A DNA stretch of 60,000 bases from contig OX485809.1 of NCBI GenBank assembly GCA_950295325.1, positions 14,634,001 to 14,694,000 of the forward strand. The letters run 5' to 3'. This DNA is from Polytrichum commune. Lineage: Eukaryota; Streptophyta; Polytrichopsida; Polytrichales; Polytrichaceae. The first letter of the stretch is position 1; every line of letters begins with the position of its first letter. A model generated the notes under the pieces. It ran no database searches. It had not been told where the DNA came from and was given only the letters and a program-made list of their open reading frames with translations. Shown here in pieces: positions 1 through 12,000 of this stretch. The translations under genes were made by a program, and so were the position numbers.

Positions 1-3000
1 TAAGGTTACATGAAAATTACATTATACACCACTAGGTGCAATACTAACAATATATATACCACCCTTTGGAAGTTTTGTGATTTTATAAGCAAGTGTGGAA
101 GAACTTACAGGTCTAAATATCAAGAAGCCAGAGAAGAGGTTGAAGAGTGAGTAGAAGAAGGCGCCGGAAATGGTCGCGAGTTGGGTGTTGGGGGTGATGG
201 CCACCATCATCATACCGTAGTATGTGAACGAGATCAAGCTAAAGAACAACACATACATGAACCAGAAGAATTTGACAGCGGTCCACTCAAACCCAACCAT
301 GGAGTAGATGACTAATGAGTACATGATAGCTTGAATCACCACATACGGTATCTCGACAAACACCTGTGCAAGCAAGCAACAATTTGGATATCAATATGGC
401 AAGTCTCTTAATCGTCTCAATCAGGGTAAGGGATGAGCATGTTTCCACAAACAAATAGTATATCTTACAAAGTTTCTTGTGCTTTTTCTAAAGACACTGA
501 AATCGTCTCCTAATTCTCAGCCATGTGGGAGCAGCGACCTTTTAAAGATCAACTTTCCAAAAATACCTCCAGTTGCTGCAAAGGATGATGTCTCCTTCAA
601 ATATTGCTCGTTTTCCACAAACAAACAATCTATCTTGTTGAAATTTCTTATTCTCTTTCTGTATACACTAACATTGCCTCTTGATTCTTAGCATTTTTTT
701 AGGGGCCTCTTGAGATTTGAACCCAGACCTTCAATAATGATTATCTTTGTTCCCTTACCAGCTAGCCTACACAGCTCACCCGCACATCATAACAAAACCC
801 TCCCTTAAATCCACCATCTATTCTTCTGCTCCTCAAATTTTTTTATGGCTGTCTGGTTACTGGTGCCCAGAATGAGCCCACCCTGGAAAGGTGGCAGTAA
901 CCTATGAGCAGAGAGACTCTTTCATTCATGCTTGCTCCTCCGGGAGCCGGACTAGATGTATGTATGTATCTATCCATCCATCAATCAGTCACATGCATTT
1001 AAATTGAAGCCTTAAGGTGTTTTTAATCCTGAATGAAATGTAAGCTGGAGAATTGTGAGCTTGCCTGTGCCATGGCGTAAGGCATGGCGGAGTACAGGCC
1101 GGCCGCTTTCTCCCGGTAGAAAACGGTGCGTTCCACGCTCACCACTGGCTGCACTGCTCCACAATTGTTGAAGGAGATAAACATTGTTGAGCCGTAAAGT
1201 GCACCCACAACCGTAAACAAATCGTTCGAGTTTGACCTGTGCGTGCAAGGAAGCAATCACCATGTCAAATTTAGCTTTGTAGGGATAAACCCTAAACCTT
1301 TGAAGATTATCGTGGTAAACCCTAACCCTCAAGCACAAAGGTTCATGCTTATATGTGCAAGTGACCATTTGTCTAGGAGCTCACGTCTATAAGCAAGACA
1401 TCACTAGAGTTATCCTCTCACTCAACATGACCTTTGGTCGGGAGTTGGTCGATTTGCATACAACACCTTCGATATTTGGTAAGTTGTTGGTGCATGCTTG
1501 GAGGTAGTGTGGAGGTTTGAATGAAGAACATTCTATATTGGTTCATTGAGGGTCAAACTCAATTTTGCAGCTTAAGAGGTGGGAAAATGAGTTTGGCCCC
1601 TGAATGGGTTGCTAGTCACTCAAATTCAAACACTACCTCCGAAGGATAGACCACAGGTGGGAAGAAATTTTTGATGAAAAATCATAGGGGACCAACTCTT
1701 GACAAAAAAATCCATTGAGTTAAAAGATAACTATGTCAAATTTGGCTTTGAACCATAAACCTTCGAAGATCATCTTCATAAACCCTAACCTCAAGCACAA
1801 AGGTTTATGCTTACGTTTGCAAGTGAGCATTCGGAGCTTGGAATTACCTGTTTGCACCAATCTGCCAGAACAAGCTTCCGAAGATGACGGCGGCGAAAAG
1901 AGTGAAGGCATAGCGCACTAAGTTGTAGTCGGGGCTCCGCCAGTACGTGACAAACTGCTTCCACATGATGATCTTCAGTTGCTTCAGTGCGGGTTGCGAG
2001 TACGGCGTCGGAAAGAACAAATCCTTCATGCCTGGCTCTGGCACTTTAAGGTCCTGAACCATCTTCATGTTGCTCCTGTGGCATCATCCAAACACATTAT
2101 GCTTAGCACATGCTAGAAGAATTCAATTGCGTATAAATGAAAGATGCGCATTTTGGAGAACCTCAAGTGGTGACATGGATTCTTCTGACCTACTCGGTCC
2201 GAAAATTTGCAGGAAATTCTTGAAGTATGGCGGATCATTTAAAATACGCATACATTTCTTAGCACATAAAAGTATTCAATCGCATATGAATGTTATGCAA
2301 TTCGTAGAACCTCAAGTGGTGGACATGGACTCTTCCGGCCTAACGTGTCCAAAACTTTGCAGGAAATTCTTTCTAAGTATGTTGGATCGTCCAAATACAC
2401 ATGCTAAAAGTATTCAACTGCGTATAAGATGCGTGTCAAGTGTTGGACATGGATTCTTCAGAAGAGTTGGACTTAAACTGTCCAAAAAATTGAGGAAATT
2501 GGAATTTGAGGGAGAAATCTTACTGGAAGAGTGAAGAGCTTTTGTAGAGTTCTGCGAAGTCCACACCCAGTTGGCTTTCCATCGAAATGCTGGTGGCCTC
2601 CAACATCCATGTTGCGGGGTTGTATCCGTCCGGGCATTTGGGAATCCCAGGAAATGCCTGCAAATATGAATTCTACACTTTAACACAATGCTCTACACGT
2701 CCAAGTTGTAGTCGAAAATCATCAACAATCCAACCATCAGGGTTAGGTCGACACCCAAGAATCCTGGCGCCATACCTCAAAATACTCGATCAGATAGTGG
2801 GAGCGCTCCCCAAGAGGTCCATTGTAGATGGTCTGTCCTCCACGCTTCAAGAGCAACAACTGCATTTGCACAAAAAATAGGTCAGGGTATAAAATCTGCA
2901 ACAACAATAGGTAGAGATCGTTGTAACAGAGGGACTAGTCCGAAATAGGAAGTCCCAACAATGTGAAAGAAAAAAAAACAACTAAATAAAATAAAATAAA

Positions 3001-6000
3001 ATAAACTGTTCGTCAGTTTATCTTAACCATGTGGACCAGTGCCCGGGAAGTTTTTGGGCATAGTCGGTCAAGATCCTAGTGATTGTAAATCCAACCAGTT
3101 ACATGTTGACATCTTCCGGTTTTTCTTTATTCATTTGAGGTATATTCTATAGATACCTCTAAAATGATCAGTAATTCTCCTGAAGTCTCGAACTTCAACC
3201 GGTTATTTCTCAAACTCATGAAATCAAGTTTCGATAAGTTAGGAATTCGAACAAACAGCATGTTCCCCTGAATTTGGTCTTCTCTTCAACTTCTCCTCGG
3301 ACAAGAAACTATTCACTGGAGCAATATTTTTAGATGGTGAGTTATGTGGGTGTCAAATTGATTACCTCATCGAAAGCTTCGAATATGTCAATGCTGGGCT
3401 GATGGATGGTACATACGACCGTCCGCCCCGTGTCCACCGTGTTGCGGACCGTGCGCATCACAATGGCGGCCGCTCGTGCGTCGAGCCCACTCGTCGGCTC
3501 GTCCATGAAGATGATGGAAGGGTTGGCCACCAATTCCACGGCAATCGTGAGCCGCTTTCTTTGTTCGGTGGACAGCCCAGATAGGCCCGGTAATCCCACC
3601 AAGGCGTCCCGCAGGGGCTGTAACTCCACCAGGTCCATCACTTCTTCCACAAATTTCTGCACCGGTCAAATTGCAGGAGACACGACTGTCAGAAATACTT
3701 CTGAGCCCCTGATCTTCAACAGCACTATTGAGAGCCCAAATTTGAGATTATCGGGAAGTTGTTAGTTGGATTTCACAAGCTTGAATCATCTCAAAACTCA
3801 ATAGTTTGAGCAAAGCGTACAGTGCCATCCTAAAGGTAATATGTCAAGGGGAAAAGGTTCTAAACAAAGGAGAGTTCGTGACAAGCCAAAGAAAGCTTGA
3901 AATTCCATTGGCTTGGGGCTCACGATTAAATGAGAGCTTGAATTCTCGACATTCCTAAACGACCTCCGTAAAGAAGTAGCTCAGGATTTAGACCCGCATT
4001 TTGATCCGAGAGCTTGTAAAAAATAACAGAGAATTTGTTATAAATCTTTGTACATGGGATTCACCGAAGGCGCCATGTAACCGTTGCAAGCTCGACAAAA
4101 GTTTGAGCTCTCAAGTCGAGTGAACAAGCATGCGTAGTAAGAGGCTTCCCACCAATGTAGAGAACTTGGTTGTTGAATGTTTCTTCAAGCTCTCAATATT
4201 CGAGCTCTCAACCTCTTTCTAATAAACAGGGGCTAATTTAATCTTCTCGGAATCTTCAAAGCTTCAAATCAAACCAGATACTTTTGAAAAAAAAGCAAGA
4301 AAACATCATCATGTCCCATGTTTGACGTTGTGTCATACCGTTTTCTCATCATCGGGGACTTCCGGTAGAAGCCGAAGCCAAGCCGAGTAGATGAGCGACT
4401 CGTGCACCGTCATTTGGGGGGAGTGAATGTCGTTCTGCTCACAATAACCCGCGATCCTCGAGAACGTCGCCTGGTTCTTTGGGTACCCGGAGATCCGAAT
4501 GTCGCCTTCAATGTAGCCACCCGTTTTCCTTCCTGCCAACACGTCCATGAGAGTCGTCTTCCCCGCTCCACTCACGCCCACCAGGGCCGTCAAAACTCCG
4601 GGTCGGAATGACCCTGTGATGTTGCTCAACAACTTCAGCCGTGTGTCAGTGATGTCCGGCCGCTTCATCTCCTGCATGACCGCTCAAGTCGAGATCGAAA
4701 AGGTGAGCCAAAATCATCCAACAATCCAACTCCGCTAATTACATAGTACTTGAAATCATCATGGTGACGGGATCATGGTGACCAATGGGTAATTAACGAT
4801 TTGTCTCAAGCCTTGAAACTCTTAATTTTGTGTTGGGGTGACCATCTGCAAGTTGGTCACGCCCGAATTTGAAGAAGCTTCGTCGGCGGTGATCAGTTTG
4901 AAATGACCAGCACCGGCCAGAAACAAGTCAAACTTTGGTTAAAAATGTTTGCCACCATTTAGAGTTGGCCACCTTCATGTTACATGACTCACACATGAGG
5001 GATTTCCAACTCGAAATGGTGACCAATGGGTACTTAATGATTTGTCATTTCTCTTGTTTTGAGTTGGGGTGACCATCAAAGTCGAAGAAGTCCATTCGAT
5101 GGTGACCAGCTTGAAAATTTGCTCACAGACGGCCAAAACCAAAGAAGAGAATTGAGATAAACATTGATAACCTGTCGGTCACCATTCCGACAAGCTTCAC
5201 ACAGGAAAGTTCTACCAACTCAAAATCAAGATGACCAATGGGAATTCAACGACTTGTCTCTTTCTTGTTCCTTGTTTTCGGTCCCCGATTCAATTTAAGA
5301 AGCTCATTCGATGGTGACCAACTTGAAATGATCACCATCGGCCAAAATACTAACCACATGTTGCTCACCACCGTCCGTTGTGAGTCATGTATATCAATTA
5401 GATGCAGCCCATAGACTTTTCTCTTCTTCTTTTTAAGGTTTTTGGCGGTGATTGCAACAGGTGAAGGGATTGATAGATTGGCTTACAGCGGGCAGGTCAA
5501 CGTAGTAGCAGATGTCGTCAAAGGAGATGGACAAGGGCTCGAAGGGGAGCACCATCCCCCTCTCCGCAATGGGCTTCACCATTTGCCGGTCGCTCGTCCT
5601 ATTACTACGCGTCAATTGTGCATTGTCACCGTTTGCACGACTAATCCTCCTCGAAGTTCCTGTCACTGACGGAGATCGCCGAGACTTCCTCAATTTCATG
5701 TCGTGCGCCCGCTCACCAAGGGCCAGGACTGGTTCTCCTCGCCCTTCACTAACCTTGTTGGCTTCTTTGAGCGCGAGGTCATCCTCAGTCACAACGGCTT
5801 GCGGTTTCCCCAAAGCTGCCAAAACCCATCAATCATCCGCCCATCAGTTCTCAATTTGCGTCACACAATCTTGCCACATTTCTCACAATCTAAGCAGTGC
5901 AGAGGAATCCATCGATGCCATTTGTGTCTGAATTAGACAAATCATGTCGACGTTCTTAGGATCAAGTAAGTGGAAGCAATTCTCTTAAGCAGGTACAGCC

Positions 6001-9000
6001 ACGTGTAACTCCGAATGGTAACCCGCACTACTAGGACTATTTTAGTGTAGCTCCCAGAGGGTGCTTATGCTTGGTAATGATGATGAATTAGCGCCTCCAA
6101 ACCATTCTAAAGATATTTTCTCTATCGATGACTTACCCGGCATGTAACTGAGTGCCAAAGTGAAGCCGAGGTTGAAGAGAAATATAAACGCAATAAGTCC
6201 ACCCACTCCAATCCAGTACCAGTAAGCGTATGGGTACTGGCCGCGGCTGAGCAGCGTTGCAACTCCTACTGTCATGTTATTCGGACCAGGCTGCGGGAAC
6301 AAACATCAAACGACGGTCAATGACTATATCGACATTTTGACATATGTAGCAGTAGATGAGCTTTTTGGGCGCGCTAGCGGGGATTGTCGCATACGAGCGT
6401 GCCCAACATAAAAACTTGACCCTGTATAGAATTGTGACTGATTATCTCCAATGACTTGGACTAGACTAATTTGGGTTCTTTGAAGCTGATCCCGGTGTCA
6501 AATCAACATCAAATAGTATCCTCAGAGATGAATGAGAGATACACTCATATGTGTTAATTCCCTCTCACCAGTTTTTGGAATCATGGAGATTAAAAGAATT
6601 GAAGATAGAATCAAGTTTGCCATTCAGGTGTGTCCATTCAACATTGTACTTCCTTGAGCAGTATTTTTGAATTTTAGTAGCAGTTTGAAACGGTTACTCA
6701 GTGGGCAGACATCAAGTTTTTTACAAGCACAAGTGTAAAATATTTCTGAAGTTGCACCCTACTTGATTAGCAAGAAAAGCATACATCGAAGTAATTTTGG
6801 GTCTTGAAGAAGGCTTACTTTCTGCCACCGTGGCGCGAGCATCTCGTTTGTACTGATTGCCTGCTCAGCATAGCTCAACGGGGAGACCCAGAAGCCCCAA
6901 ATCCACCACTTTTTTATTTGCGGCCGGGGAATGAGGAAGCCACCGAGCATGAAAAACATCAAGATGACCATGAATCCCAACGTATTGGCCAAGAGCATGG
7001 TGCGGCACAAACCCCCAATAAACCGGAACATGGCCCCCGACATCTGCTCGACCAAGAAGAGTATAAACATCTGCCGGAAAAACCGTTCCACTTCCGGCGC
7101 GTATCCTGTCACATAGTAGGTCATCCCCACCCACACAAGACTCGCGAGTGCCGAGCTCGGAATACTCAACACAATGGCTGAAACCGAGTACGTCCATGCG
7201 GGGTAGAACAGGAAGTCACGTTGTTTAATTACCACCGGGAGACGCGTGATGGTCATCGCCATCTCCCCAAACCCACCAAACATTATGCACACAATCGCAT
7301 AAAAAAGTGCGCCCAAGTAGACCGTCCCATCTGCCACCGTGTCTTGTTTGAGATTCGTCCGGAAATATGTTGTCATTGATATGAAAGCCGAAATCACGAT
7401 CTGCACAACGCATAACAGTGTTAAGGCTCGTCAAGTATGCTAACCCTTGATTTTGCCTAAGCATGCAACCTAAGTAAGCTAACATGTTTCGGGTCCAGCA
7501 CAAACCTAAATAACCTAGATTCAACCTCAATGCGTATGGCATAGGTCCATTTATTCTTGCTGCAATGGCTTTGGGTTTGTCATCTAAGTTATAGGTAGCT
7601 CCATATTTAGGAGCTGAGTAATATTAAGCCGTTGGAGGAGACAAATATCTAGGAAATTATTGAACAGTTTATGGTAGTGGTGTTAGTTTCGATTTGTTTA
7701 TCAGAGACTCGTAAGCAGGTGGGAAAAACGCCGCCTTCTCGAGGAGGATAATGATTGCTTTGAAGATATCTCTACTAACGAGCCCGTCATCTCTTCTGAC
7801 GGAGATTTTGTCTTGAGGAGATTTTGACATTTTGTCATATTCTTGACGTCTTCTTTCTTTATCTTGAGAAATTACTCATGTAGATGGTACAATTGAAAGG
7901 ATATGAGCTCAAGGCCTATAACAAGATGTAGACCTTCATCATCTTGGTGGCTTTACGAGCTCAGGCTCCATAAAGGATAGCTTATTAGTAACAATGGCAG
8001 ATGTATCAATGGAAGAAATATTTGAGTTGATTTGTCATGTCACAAATCAACGAAATTGGCTTCGGGAAAGGGTGTCGAGTCGTCATACTTTTGTGGGTGA
8101 GAGAGATAGGTGAGGCACCTGAATGCACTTGAAAATAGTGACGACGCTGTTCCTTTTCATGAGGAGCCATTCCCTGTTGAAGACGGCCTTGAAAAGATCG
8201 AATTTCGAGGTCGCGTACTTTTCGGTCGCTAAGGCGGCCTTGTGGCTCATTGTCTTGTCAAATGGCTCGGATAGTTCATATAGCATTTGAGACCCAACGT
8301 GAAACCTCTTGAACATCTCAGCGAGTTCCCGAACTGGAATGTATCGGTACGGGCGGTGTGTGTTCACCCAGTACTGCTCTTGATCCTTGCGCGATGTCAC
8401 CTGAATGGAGCCAAAAATAAAAACATAACATGGTCAAAAATATTCATGAAAACATGCACCGCACATTCATTCATTGGGATTCAAAAACATCATTCAGAGT
8501 TGTTGACTGTCCAGCTTGCCAGAAACTGAGAACTTAATGAGGAAAGATATGTAATATGACACTAACTATAGGATGTGTGATCTTTAAGCACATAGCCATT
8601 AATGGAACGTGTCATAGATGCTACTTTTAAGCGGTGCTTCAACCAGTGTTGAACTTCAGAATCCCAAATTTTGTAGCAGTGTGTATATATAATGTTTAAG
8701 GCTGAGTCGTCAACACACCTCTTGCAAGAAATCGGCGACACCCTTTCGTTCGGGGCACCGAAACCCACAGGACTCAAAAAAGCTCACAATGTGCTCACGC
8801 GGTCCGTGATACACAACCTGACCCTCGGACAGCAGGATGATGTCATCGAAAAGGTCAAAGGTTTCGGGAGCAGGTTGCAGGAGCGACACAACGATCGTGC
8901 TCTTCATCACATGTGCGATTTGGCCCAAATTTTTTACAATCGAGAAGGTTGTGGAGCTGTCCAACCCCGTCGAAATCTCGTCCATGAAGAGTGCAGTCAC

Positions 9001-12000
9001 TGGGCCGACAATCATCTCACCTGCCAAATTACAAGGCCGCCAATTTTGAAACTTCTCAAACATGATGCCTCATAAAAAAATAAAAAATAAAAAATAAACC
9101 CTTTTCTATTAAAATGGGGCTGATATCAACATTATTAAACATTACACAACCGAAATAGGGCTCAAATATTAGCGCTTAATGGAAATCATCGTAATTTGTA
9201 CCTGTGGTTACACGCTTCTTCTGGCCACCGGAAATACCACGGCGCATCTGATCTCCGATCAAGGTGTCGGCGCACACATCGAGGCCTAGCAACTACACGA
9301 CATAACAACCAAATTTAAGCATGTGAGAATTCAAAACAGCAGAAATTGCAATATCTATCTTGGCAATCATAGAAAAAATAATAAAGTTACTAAATTAAAT
9401 TTCCTGGCATAAAGACACAGGTGTGCAGTCCCATAAACTGACCCTTAAGGTGTAGTCGGTTCCAATGCTTGACTTTTGCCCTGCGATCGCTGATGCCTAC
9501 ACAAATAGAAACACGTTATTGACTTTATGGCAACCCAGTTTCATATCTATCTATCTATATATATAATAGAGTCCAAGGCAGTTTTGAATTCGTACATCTG
9601 AACAGAGATTAACTACATTGGAAAACTAGTGGATTACACAAGAGGTTATTCACCTTCATGAAGGCATCCACGTCTGCTTCTGGGTAGATGCCGGCCTCCT
9701 TCTCCCTCCTACTGATCTCCTCCAGCATGTCTGATTGACAACAGATAATATTTGACCGTTGAGAAAACAAAACAAGGCATTCCAAAAATTGCGTTGGAAA
9801 ACTCTGATGCACTTCAAATTGTGCTGTAGTGCCTTGAGGATGATATTGATATTGGTGGTGCTATGGTTGCAAGTTAACAGATTTTTTAGCATATTAACTA
9901 ATCAAGGTCCAAGTCTCAGGCCCATTCTGAGGCTCGAGGTATCATACAGAGGGGTTTAAAGATTCCTTGAAATTTTCAGCCAAAAGTGTCAAAAGAGACT
10001 ATCTACAATTAGTACATTTATCTGAGGAATAATCCTATCAAAGAACATGTATACGTAAAATTAATGATAGGGAGACTTTCTGGGAAATTTACCGCAAGAC
10101 CTCTCTACAAAGGGTGTGTGAAAACAGGATGGATTACCATATCGGGTACCAGTTCCCTGGCACTGGGCCGAAAAATTCAATGTTTCACGGACAGTCATTT
10201 CACCAGTGTGAAGGTCATGCTGGCTGATATAAACCACCGTCTTAGACGCGACAAACTCGTCATGGGTATGGCCATTGAAGGTCACCAATCCTCGCACTTT
10301 CAAGGCCTTATCAAGCTTCCCTGCTAGCGCCAGAAGCAGAGTTGTTTTTCCAGAACTCGGTGGACCAAGCAATAATGTCATTCTACAATCATAACGCAAA
10401 CAACATAAACAAAGTTGAAGGTCAGTTCATCAATACCTACTTGGCATGTGCAAAGCATGGCAGTACGTATACTTTTAGTATGCCTCAGAAACAATCAAAA
10501 TTTAATACGAGTGTGTTTTCAGGGCATCTACTATGCCTACTGCCAGCTAGATGTAAGTTTAAAGATGACATTAATGTTTGGTTAATTAGTGGAACTCATT
10601 ACCGTCCAGGCTTGATGATGCCATTCACACCCTCCAGAATTGATAGCTTGGCCAACTTCGTAAGAGGTAAACCCAATTTGCCGAGCCATCCCTGCAGACA
10701 CCATCCAAATTAGTGTCAGGTAAACCCTTAAATAAATAAAATTTAAATAAAATAAGGTCCCATATTGGAGTGTTTTGTAAAATTTCATGAGGTTTTATTG
10801 GCGCTCATAAATGGTATTAGGTTAATGAATTCAGTTCTGAAAGTGTAGTATCCAACTGCCAGATTCAGTATTTTAAATTCAAAGGTGTTCATTCAAGATT
10901 ACAAGTGCCTAAAATTAGGTAGCACTTTCATGCAATTACAAGTTAGTTCATGATACTTTTTAGCAGGTATCCAAATCGCGATTGTGAAGACGACCAAATC
11001 CAGAAATCAAATTCTTCATGGTTTTTGGAAAACCTTGAATTTTGAAATTAGTTCAGGTGGAGCAGAGGGGGCTGAAATTGAACGGAGAAACACACAGAAA
11101 TACAAGACATGGACATATTACATCAGGGCTTTCAGAGCTGAAACCTGAACGCCCAGAAACCCAGAATTTTGCTCACTTTCAGGTTCCAAGACTGACAGGT
11201 GGACAATGGAATTCAATAAAGATTGTGACGGGTTTTATCTGGTTTTGAGAAGTATGATTATGGAGCAGTATTTTCAAAATCTTAGGCTCCCAGGTGGAGA
11301 TGGAAATTTAAAGATGAGTGCTGCCAAAGTGTGGCAAGGAAGGAGAGGGTTGGACCTCAGCAGTATTGCGAAAGGCATTCCAGATTGTGGGCAGGGCTCT
11401 GTCTCCAACATAGCACTCAGCCTCGACTGACAAATTCTCGTAGCGCACTTCAATTGTCGGCAACTCAATTCCTACTCTGCAATCAAGATAAACAATAATC
11501 TATCAGAACCAATGACCTCGCACGCAAACTTCTAAGTTCACAATGCCATAATTCCAAATATTTGACAGATATTTGTGGGTTGGGGATCGGTTGGCTCGTA
11601 CTTGTCAAGGTGCACAAACATCATCAAATTGATTCCCATAAACTAGTCAATTTTTCAATTAGTTCATGTGCTCTACTTCTCAATTTCTCTACAATGTCAC
11701 AAAAACTCATAAATTTGACAGATATTCCGAGGCGGGAAACTGATAACTTGTCTTTCAAGGCTCACAAACACAATCCATCGATTGAACCACAGACTCTCTC
11801 GTGTGAGGCCATTTACGTTCGAAACGCCCCCCTTTCAAAACAGAGTTTTGTAAAGCCAAGGTAAAAGAATTTCGGCCTTGACATGTGCCTAACTTTGAGA
11901 AGCTTGGTTTCAAGGTCGCATGCAATTGATCACATGCAACACACATCTCCTCATCAATTGCTACGAAATGTCACAAAAACTTCCAAGACAGAGATTTCTT

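Noticed and set aside
6804-7181. Plus-strand frame of 125 codons and other frames over ABCG exon 10
   Set aside because: Shadows of the conserved transmembrane exon on the other strand or in other frames.
10582-10788. Frame reading [17 protein letters not shown] in exon 3 region
   Set aside because: The neighbouring frame gives [16 protein letters not shown] and joins both adjacent exons in phase, so this frame is a shadow.
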